Assembly: GCA_002451695.1 (NCBI GenBank)
Contig: DKDC01000021.1
Location: 29,226-48,964, forward strand
From: Prevotellaceae bacterium UBA6858
GTDB taxonomy: Bacteria; Bacteroidota; Bacteroidia; Bacteroidales; Bacteroidaceae
Reading direction: 5' to 3'
Length of the DNA stretch: 19,739 nt
Below the pieces are notes generated by a model that made no database searches, was not told the origin of the DNA, and saw nothing but the letters and a program-made list of their open reading frames with translations. Position numbers and translations under genes: made by a program. How positions within the stretch are numbered: position 1 is the first letter of the stretch; every line of letters begins with the position of its first letter. Of the stretch, positions 14,282 to 19,739 are shown piece by piece.

Positions 14282-14866
14282 TCATTGCGTATGCAATCCG
14301 TTCCTGCGCCGTTGCAACTCGTCCCGCAATACCGATGCCTTTTCGTAGTTTTCCGCTTTGACGGCTTCTTCTAACTGTTTTTCAATGGCATCGTCGGATA
14401 GCTCGCTAATGGGCGGCACTTCGGCTTTTTCGTGGCGTTCGCTCTCTGTTATTTCGTCAAGCAAGTCGTTCTCTATTATAATCTTGCATTTTATGGCGGC
14501 GGCATACATCACGCCGTCTATGATGTTTGTCGCGGCATAGTGGATTTCGCCTGTCCCAAAATTCTCAAGCATGGCATCGGCATAAAGTGTGCCGTTTTCG
14601 TCGCGTTTTACCAGAATGCAATTTGTGTAGATGCCGAACGAAGCCGTGGCTTTTTCCATAAGTTCCGTCCAAAGAAATACTTTTGGCATTCCGCTTTGCT
14701 GGGGAAAGGCGTGCAACGCTATGCGGGCGGCGTCGTGTTCGTCTGAGAAAAAGGCGAATCTCCTGTTGTCATCCGTTGCGAGGCTTATGAGGCACCGCTG
14801 CGGTTTGCCTTCATACCTTTTTATTCCTGCTACATGAAGAACTGCGTATTTGCTGTCAAATTCCAT
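14282..14866 (-). CDS. Bifunctional nuclease (BFN/DUF151)-domain protein with C-terminal UVR motif
   Basis: A 194-residue cytoplasmic protein. Residues about 5-140 match the layout of the BFN domain: a VLHVAGI start, a central helix region, then YADAMLENFGTG, a Thr/Asp segment (TNIIDGVMYAAAIKCKI) and an ENDLLDE end, as in Bacteroidetes DUF151 proteins. Residues about 162-188 (IEKQLEEAVKAENYEKASVL and on) are a UVR motif as in UvrB and UvrC, where it mediates their interaction. The combination is common in Bacteroidetes and its physiological role is unclear; nuclease activity is shown only for some plant relatives. The frame stays open to 15256, but that extension runs through the -7 box and into pgk. 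The ATG at 14866 is therefore preferred. Confidence 0.78.
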   Translation of the reverse strand: MEFDSKYAVLHVAGIKRYEGKPQRCLISLATDDNRRFAFFSDEHDAARIALHAFPQQSGMPKVFLWTELMEKATASFGIYTNCILVKRDENGTLYADAMLENFGTGEIHYAATNIIDGVMYAAAIKCKIIIENDLLDEITESERHEKAEVPPISELSDDAIEKQLEEAVKAENYEKASVLRDELQRRRNGLHTQ

Positions 14867-14917
14867 AAAAACCAGAGGGTGTGTTTGCCGATATAATATG
14901 TGGCAGTGATTTGACAG

Positions 14918-14925
14918 CAAAGATA
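14918..14925 (-). promoter_or_regulatory. -7 box of the BFN/UVR gene
   Basis: Minus-strand TATCTTTG (14925 to 14918) fits TAnnTTTG and would give a leader of about 45 bases before the ATG at 14866. No well-spaced -33 TTG was seen. Confidence 0.45.
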
Positions 14926-14998
14926 GCAAAAATGCCGCAACCTTTATGCGAGTGGGGAAAAAAACAATCCGAAAGGTCATTGTGTGATTGCATTTTAG

Positions 14999-15006
14999 TA
15001 AATTTG
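14999..15006 (+). promoter_or_regulatory. -7 box of pgk
   Basis: TAAATTTG matches TAnnTTTG; the TTG at 14980-14982 is 16 bases upstream, shorter than the usual spacing. The predicted transcript has a leader of about 70 bases that contains the short open frame at 15039-15089. Confidence 0.5.
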
Positions 15007-15038
15007 CTGTTGTGCAGAATGTGGATTTGAACCATTTC

Positions 15039-15089
15039 ATGTGCATACAGATAAAGACAATCATAAATATCAAAAACATAAGGATATGA
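15039..15089 (+). CDS. Possible 16-residue leader peptide overlapping the pgk start
   Basis: An ATG at 15039 opens a 16-codon frame, MCIQIKTIINIKNIRI, whose TGA (15087-15089) overlaps the pgk ATG as ATGA. Seven of the 16 residues are Ile, five of them encoded by ATA. It lies wholly within the predicted pgk mRNA leader. The overlap type is one used for translational coupling. In a short A/T-rich leader such a frame can arise by chance, and there is no sign of a ribosome binding site, so this is tentative. Confidence 0.2.
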   Translation: MCIQIKTIINIKNIRI

Positions 15090-16336
15090 CAATCGACCAA
15101 TGTAATTTTGCAGGCAAAAGGGTCATCGTTCGCGTTGACTTCAATGTGCCTTTGGATGAAAACGGAAACATAACCGATGACACCCGTATTCGCGGCGCAC
15201 TGCCCACTCTCAAGAAAGTTCACGCTGACGGCGGAAAGCTTATCATAATGTCCCACATGGGACGTCCCAAAAAGAACCCCGACCCCAAGTTCTCGCTAAA
15301 GCAGATACTTCCGCGTGTGAGCGAGCTGCTTGGCGCAAAGGTTGATTTCTGCGATGACTGCCAGAAGGCAAAGCCACAGGTTGACGCAATGAACGACGGC
15401 GATGTGCTTCTTCTCGAAAACCTGCGTTTCTATGAAGAGGAGACTGGCAAACCTCGTGGCGAGTTTGCCAGCGATGAGGAGAAAGCTGCTGCGAAAAAGG
15501 CTCTCAAACCGCTTCAGAAAGCATTCACTGAAACTCTTGCCTCATACGCTGACTACTACATTAACGACGCTTTCGGCACAGCTCACCGCAAGCACGCTTC
15601 CACCGCTATCATAGCCGACTATTTTGACAAGGACCACAAGATGTTCGGCTATCTTATGGAGAAGGAAATCAATGCCATCGACAAGGTGATGAACAATATC
15701 CAGCGTCCTTTCGTGGCAATCATGGGCGGCTCGAAAGTTTCCACCAAGATAGAGATTATCGAGAACCTCCTTACAAAGGTTGACACGCTGATTCTTTGCG
15801 GCGGCATGACATACACCTTCATGAAGGCACAGGGCGGGACCATCGGCACTTCGATTGTGGAGAACGACTACCTTGACCTTGCAAACAACCTCGTGAAAGA
15901 AGCCAAGGAGAAAGGCGTGAAACTTCTTCTTGCAGAAGACTCTATTCTTGGCGACCAGTTCTCAAACGAGTCAAACGTAATGATGTCTCCGTCAAACGCA
16001 ATTCCCGACGGATGGGAGGGCTTGGACATTGGCCCAAAGACCCAGAAGAAGTTCTGCGACGCAATAAAGGAGGCAAAGACAATTCTTTGGAACGGTCCTG
16101 CCGGCGTGTTCGAGTTTGAGAAATTCGAGGCTGGCTCGCGTGCAATAGCAAACGCCATAGTGGAGGCTACCGCAAACGGAGCATATTCCCTTATAGGCGG
16201 CGGCGACTCTGTGGCTTGCATCAACAAGTTCGGTCTTGCAGACAAAGTTTCGTATGTTTCAACAGGCGGCGGAGCTTTGCTCGAGGCTATCGAGGGCAAG
16301 ACGCTTCCCGGCATTGCTGCAATAAAGGGCGAGTGA
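15086..16336 (+). CDS. pgk: Phosphoglycerate kinase
   Basis: A complete 416-residue glycolytic enzyme that interconverts 1,3-bisphosphoglycerate + ADP and 3-phosphoglycerate + ATP in the cytoplasm. All family blocks are present in order: VIVRVDFNVPLDENG, DDTRIRGALPTL, MSHMGRP, LLENLRFYEEE, YINDAFGTAHRKHAS, MGGSKVSTKI, LCGGMTYTF, ILWNGPAGVFEFEKF, GGGDSVACINKFG and STGGGALLEAIEGK. The ATG at 15086 aligns with the normal N terminus; the in-frame GTG at 15041 would add 15 unsupported residues. It is divergent from the BFN/UVR gene and followed by a terminator, so it is probably a single-gene unit. Confidence 0.97.
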   Translation: MTIDQCNFAGKRVIVRVDFNVPLDENGNITDDTRIRGALPTLKKVHADGGKLIIMSHMGRPKKNPDPKFSLKQILPRVSELLGAKVDFCDDCQKAKPQVDAMNDGDVLLLENLRFYEEETGKPRGEFASDEEKAAAKKALKPLQKAFTETLASYADYYINDAFGTAHRKHASTAIIADYFDKDHKMFGYLMEKEINAIDKVMNNIQRPFVAIMGGSKVSTKIEIIENLLTKVDTLILCGGMTYTFMKAQGGTIGTSIVENDYLDLANNLVKEAKEKGVKLLLAEDSILGDQFSNESNVMMSPSNAIPDGWEGLDIGPKTQKKFCDAIKEAKTILWNGPAGVFEFEKFEAGSRAIANAIVEATANGAYSLIGGGDSVACINKFGLADKVSYVSTGGGALLEAIEGKTLPGIAAIKGE

Positions 16337-16357
16337 TAAACAAAATATAAACAAGCT

Positions 16358-16409
16358 AAAGGAAAGCAACGTAGCCCGCCCGACAGGCAAGGCAATGTTG
16401 CTTTTCTTT
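16358..16409 (+). terminator. Terminator after pgk
   Basis: AAAGGAAAGCAAC (16358-16370) pairs with GTTGCTTTTCTTT (16397-16409) with one G-U pair, giving a 13-pair stem. The 26-base apical part can form a small GCC/GGC hairpin. The descending arm is itself T-rich and is followed by GTTTTC. It lies between the pgk stop and the next gene only 13 bases before that start codon, so it may attenuate rather than fully stop transcription. Confidence 0.65.
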
Positions 16410-16422
16410 GTTTTCAAAGTTC

Positions 16423-17376
16423 ATGTCTCGGAAAATCATAAAACCGTTGGTTGCCGCCCTGGGAATGGCTTTTTTGCTTTCATGTTCTGGCGAAAAAAAA
16501 CATCCGGCTCAAGCCAAGGCTGTAAAAGACACTGTTGACCTGAAAATAGGACTAATGCCTGTAACTGACTGCCTTCCTTTTTATGTGGCGGGCTACAGCC
16601 GTGTTTTTGAAAAAGAGGGCGTAAAGATAAAAATAACAACATACAGGTCGCCGCTTGAATGCGGGGCGGCTATAAGGGACGCGAAGATTGACGGAGCTTT
16701 TCTCACGCTTCCGGAACTTGCCTGTCTTGACGGGCAAGGCGTGAAATTGAAGGCTGTAATGGGAACTGCGGGAAAAATGACTGTAGTTACAAGCCGCACA
16801 AAGCGCATAAAGAAATTGAGCAGCATGAAAGAGCGAACCATAGCCATTAGCCGGCACAACACTTCGGATTATCTGTTGGACGAGATAGCGGAAATTACAA
16901 AGATAAAGCCTTTTTACCTGCTCCGCCCGCAAATAAACGACATAGCCCTGCGTGAAAGTATGCTCGCCAACAATCAGGTGGATGCCGCCGTGCTTCCTGC
17001 CCCTTATGACGACATTTCCATTTCGCGCGGCAACGTGAGAGTTTTTTCCACCGAAAATTCTAAAATAAAATTTGGCAGTCTGTGCTTCCGCGATACTATA
17101 ATAAAAAGCAAAGAGACGGAAATAAGGAAACTCTTGGCTTCGTATTCCAAGGCAGGCGACATGATAAACAAAAACCACAACAGGGCTGACAGTGTGCTGA
17201 TGAAGATATACCGCTTTTCAGTGCAGGACAAAGATTCCGTTAAACTTCCGAAATTCACCCAACCCAAGAGTGTGGCGGCGGGCGACCTTGAAAAAGCGGT
17301 TTCATGGTGTTTGAAACGCAAGTTTGTGGCAAAACGTCCCGGCAACAATTTGGTTTATGACAAACTGACAAAGTGA
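16423..17376 (+). CDS. NMT1/THI5-like substrate-binding lipoprotein
   Basis: A 317-residue protein with a lipoprotein signal peptide ending FLLSC (Cys21), followed by SGEKKHP. The body, from about residue 37, has the periplasmic type-II binding-protein pattern of the NMT1/SsuA/ThiY group: LKIGLMPVTDCLPFYVAGYSRVFEKEG, then EGVKIKITTYRSPLECGAA, DGAFLTLPELACLDGQG, and a second-lobe block with TIAISRHNTSDYLLDEI and VDAAVLPAPYDD. Relatives bind sulfonates, pyrimidine precursors of thiamine, nitrate or similar small molecules; the ligand here is not readable. No ABC permease or ATPase is nearby. The ATG at 16423 begins the signal peptide. Its TGA overlaps the next ATG by one base, so the two genes are almost certainly co-translated. 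Confidence 0.83.
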   Translation: MSRKIIKPLVAALGMAFLLSCSGEKKHPAQAKAVKDTVDLKIGLMPVTDCLPFYVAGYSRVFEKEGVKIKITTYRSPLECGAAIRDAKIDGAFLTLPELACLDGQGVKLKAVMGTAGKMTVVTSRTKRIKKLSSMKERTIAISRHNTSDYLLDEIAEITKIKPFYLLRPQINDIALRESMLANNQVDAAVLPAPYDDISISRGNVRVFSTENSKIKFGSLCFRDTIIKSKETEIRKLLASYSKAGDMINKNHNRADSVLMKIYRFSVQDKDSVKLPKFTQPKSVAAGDLEKAVSWCLKRKFVAKRPGNNLVYDKLTK

Positions 17377-19472
17377 TGGGCGAACAACTTTCTTTTTGGC
17401 AAAGGTATAACAAGGCGGTAAAGTTTTTGGATGGTAAACGCCTCGCGGAGGCTTTGAAACAGGCGCACCGGCTTGTTGACGAAACGGCAGACTGGCAGCT
17501 TGTTGACGAACTCGAAAGCATTAGCTCGGCATATTCGATGTTGCTAAATTGCATGAGGCAGGGCATGAACGACCCGGACAGGGAACAACAACATCTGAAC
17601 TTTATTTGCAGATGCTATGACGTGGTGGAAAAAGCGGCACATAATAAACGCGCAAAGGAAAACGGCGTGGTGTTTACGCGCAATATGCCCCAAATTCTGG
17701 AAGAACTTGAAGATTACGGAATGAAAAGCATAACATCGCATTTGGACGATACAGATTTGCAGAAACACGTGTCCTTATATACCGAGCTGTTCCATTGCGC
17801 CAAAAATTCTTCGGTATGGAACGCCGAGGAACAGAAACAGGCGGAAGAAGTCATGAACTCGGCGTTGGTTTCCAACAATGACAAGTCCGTGATGCTTAGT
17901 GCGCTTTTGCTGAGTTGCCTGAATACTTTCGATCCTCTGAAAATATTGTTTTTCGTCAACCAGTATTCTGAAACAGAAGATTTGCAGTTGCGGATACAAC
18001 TTCTTGTCAGCTTCGTTTTCCCGATGCAAAAATACCGCAGCCGTCTGTTTGCATACAGAAATTTGCAAACGCGCTTCAAGTTGCTGTCCGACTCCGTGTT
18101 TTATCCGCGGGATCTCGCCACTCTTCAGATATTTGCTCTTGAAAGCCTGTCAACCCATGATGTAAACCGAAAGCTCCGCGAGGAGATAATCCCAGCAATG
18201 CTCAAGACCCAAAAGTTCAATCCCATGAAGTTTGGCATTGAAAAAATAGAGGATATTGACGAGACTAACCCGGAGTGGGAGAGCATTGACAAAACCATTG
18301 GCGAGCTTGCGGAACTTGAAGCAAAGGGGGCGGACGTTTATTACAGTACGTTCGCGTCTTTGAAACGCTTTCCTTTTTTCAACGAAGAGGCGAATTGGTT
18401 CTGTCCTTATGACCCAAACCATCCTTCCGTCCCGGCGCAGATACGCAAGTCTGGCGGGAAAGGCATAATGCAGACATTGCTCGGCAGCAATGTTCTTTGC
18501 GACAGCGACAAATATTCTTTCTGCTTGCTCACAACACAAATGACGGAGCAGCAGGTGGGGCTTCTTGCCTCCCAAATTCCGGGACACGAAGATGTGGAGG
18601 TGAAAAAGGAAAAGACACGCGAGGTTGTGTGCCGCAATTACCTGCGCGGGCTTTTCAGATATTTCTATCTGTATAACGGCACAAGACCCTCCAACCCGTT
18701 TGAGGAGGATTTCACCCTTGTGGAAAATCCGTTGTTTGTGTCTGCTTTCAACGACTATGACGTTATGATGCGCATTGGCTCATATGCAATGGAAAAGAAA
18801 AACTATCCGATTGCTTCCGTATATATGGGAAAATGTGCGGAGTTCCCAAATGCAGGGGCGGAAGCGTATCAGAAATTCGGTTTTTGCTGTCAGAAAAACA
18901 AGCGGACGCTCGAAGCCATAAAGGCTTACGAAAAAGCGCATTCGCTAAAGGGAAATTCCAAATGGACGTTAAGGCATTTGGCTCAGGCAAACCTCTTTGT
19001 AGGAAACTATAAGGAAGCGTTGGGTTATTACCGCTTTCTTGAAGTGTTGGACGAAAAGGACGCCAAAGTGGCTTTCAGATGCGGCGAGTGCCTTGTGAGG
19101 CTCGGACAATATGCGGAAGCCATAAAGGAATTTTTCAAGGCGGAGTATCTTGCCCCTGAGAACGTTGCGGCGGCAAGAGCCGTGGCGTGGTGTTCTGTCT
19201 TGACAGGCGACATGAAACAGGCACGCAGGTATTATGCAAGAATAGTTTCAGAAAATCCCTTGGCTGACGATTTGATAAGTGCCGGCCATGCAGCATGGAT
19301 TGACGGCGATGCCAACGAGGCTGCCGCCTTGTACTCGCGTGCAGCTGGGAACTTGAGTTCCGGGGAATTCAACCGTAAGTTTTTTGCCGATAGTGAAACA
19401 TTGGCAGCGCATGGGATAAAACACGAGGATATGTTGCTTATGGCGGACTTGGCTGCTATGGATGCAAAATGA
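17376..19472 (+). CDS. Large cytoplasmic TPR-repeat protein
   Basis: A 698-residue protein without signal peptide or membrane segment, so probably cytoplasmic. The first two thirds are helical and not assigned to a family; a Cys-containing region around residues 330-400 (FFNEEANWFCPYDPNHPSVP, then VLCDSDKYSFCLL) may be a small separate domain. Residues about 460-660 are tandem tetratricopeptide repeats, for example EAYQKFGFCCQKNKRTLEAI, LAQANLFVGNYKEALGYYRF, FRCGECLVRLGQYAEAIKEF and VAWCSVLTGDMKQARRYYAR. TPRs bind protein partners, so a scaffold role is likely, but the partner is unknown. The ATG at 17376 shares its A with the stop of the binding-protein gene (TGATG); a GTG one codon upstream is less likely. 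It is the last gene in the window. Confidence 0.82.
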   Translation: MGEQLSFWQRYNKAVKFLDGKRLAEALKQAHRLVDETADWQLVDELESISSAYSMLLNCMRQGMNDPDREQQHLNFICRCYDVVEKAAHNKRAKENGVVFTRNMPQILEELEDYGMKSITSHLDDTDLQKHVSLYTELFHCAKNSSVWNAEEQKQAEEVMNSALVSNNDKSVMLSALLLSCLNTFDPLKILFFVNQYSETEDLQLRIQLLVSFVFPMQKYRSRLFAYRNLQTRFKLLSDSVFYPRDLATLQIFALESLSTHDVNRKLREEIIPAMLKTQKFNPMKFGIEKIEDIDETNPEWESIDKTIGELAELEAKGADVYYSTFASLKRFPFFNEEANWFCPYDPNHPSVPAQIRKSGGKGIMQTLLGSNVLCDSDKYSFCLLTTQMTEQQVGLLASQIPGHEDVEVKKEKTREVVCRNYLRGLFRYFYLYNGTRPSNPFEEDFTLVENPLFVSAFNDYDVMMRIGSYAMEKKNYPIASVYMGKCAEFPNAGAEAYQKFGFCCQKNKRTLEAIKAYEKAHSLKGNSKWTLRHLAQANLFVGNYKEALGYYRFLEVLDEKDAKVAFRCGECLVRLGQYAEAIKEFFKAEYLAPENVAAARAVAWCSVLTGDMKQARRYYARIVSENPLADDLISAGHAAWIDGDANEAAALYSRAAGNLSSGEFNRKFFADSETLAAHGIKHEDMLLMADLAAMDAK

Positions 19473-19533
19473 TGTTTGGCAACGTGCCGCATAAACGGTA
19501 TAAGTTAGGGATTAGAAACCCCAAAAGGAAAGC

Positions 19534-19554
19534 CACGGTGTAAAAGGCACTGTG
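19534..19554 (+). terminator. Small hairpin downstream of the TPR gene
   Basis: CACGGTG (19534-19540) pairs with CACTGTG (19548-19554) with one G-U pair around TAAAAGG. No T-run follows, so a terminator role is doubtful. The remaining bases of 19473-19700 show no gene or RNA I can identify. Confidence 0.25.
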
Positions 19555-19704
19555 TCCCACATTATGCTTTAATCCAATTACTCATAAAACAGAAATGCCA
19601 TCCTGCCGCCAAAATCACGCAAAACGTTGATTTACAGAAGAAACACGCTTAAAAGAGTTGCTTGTATAACGATTTGTTTTTCAGGTATTTGAAAGGGGCG
19701 AAAA

Positions 19705-19739
19705 AAGGCCTGATGTAATTTGAATTATGTCTGATATAA
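19705..19739. repeat. Edge fragment of a 21-bp-period dyad repeat array
   Basis: A degenerate unit AAGGCCTGATGTA (19705-19717) is followed by the spacer ATTTGAAT and a perfect unit TATGTCTGATATA (19726-19738), with 21 bases between unit starts. This is the same order as the first two units at 14017-14050. The window ends there, so the array probably continues. It lies 3' of the TPR gene. Confidence 0.7.

Noticed and set aside
14867..15256. 130-residue N-terminal extension of the BFN/UVR protein
   Set aside because: It crosses the predicted promoters and runs antisense into pgk; the domain starts at the ATG at 14866.
16552..17178. Minus-strand open frame of 208 codons opposite the binding lipoprotein
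   Set aside because: Antisense shadow; the plus strand has a lipobox and a binding-protein pattern.
19473..19704. Possible small RNA downstream of the TPR gene
   Set aside because: Only two short hairpins (near 19508-19521 and 19534-19554) without promoter box or T-run; not enough to call an RNA gene.

Overview
The window looks like a chromosomal segment from a Bacteroidales bacterium, probably Prevotella-like or Bacteroides-like. The basis is: promoter boxes of the TAnnTTTG type, start codons without clear Shine-Dalgarno sequences, lipoproteins reading ...SCSDDN, and families typical of that order (DUF4421, OmpP1/FadL-like porin, imelysin, a BFN-domain protein with a UVR motif). The species call is inference. 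No tRNA, rRNA, insertion sequence, phage gene or CRISPR array was seen.

Layout. (1) 1-111 is a 3' intergenic edge that opens inside a short repeat array. (2) 112-5754 is a divergent module. A LuxR-type regulator with a hemerythrin-like sensor (minus) faces a three-gene plus-strand operon: outer-membrane beta-barrel porin, imelysin-family lipoprotein and di-haem oxidoreductase lipoprotein. This resembles a cell-envelope iron/redox system under a diiron-based sensor. (3) 6053-10037 is a minus-strand operon read in the order Gfo/Idh/MocA oxidoreductase, DUF4421 barrel protein, uracil-DNA glycosylase-family protein, L-serine ammonia-lyase. (4) 10097-12193 and 12238-13827 hold a six-helix membrane protein of unknown role, a secreted protein with an extreme Trp/Tyr/Gly tract and a Ser/Gly tail, and an OmpP1/FadL-like porin. 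(5) 14282-14866 (minus) is a BFN+UVR protein, divergent from pgk (15086-16336). (6) 16423-19472 is a substrate-binding lipoprotein overlapping by one base with a large TPR protein.

The most unusual signal lies between genes. Four intergenic sites carry a 13-bp dyad-like unit (roughly TAYRTCNGAYRTA) followed by an 8-bp T-rich or A/T-rich spacer. This gives an exact 21-bp period, two turns of B-DNA. Two sites are full arrays (5867-5950 and 14017-14100) whose unit order matches once one is reverse-complemented. Two are fragments at the window edges (1-20 and 19705-19739). All four lie at the 3' ends of genes, including both convergent intergenic regions, and none lies in a promoter region. Beside the array at 14017-14100 is an inverted pair of REP-like elements (GTAG plus a 19-bp palindrome).

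Coordinates for genes use the start codon judged most likely; several differ from the longest open frame, and the reason is given each time.
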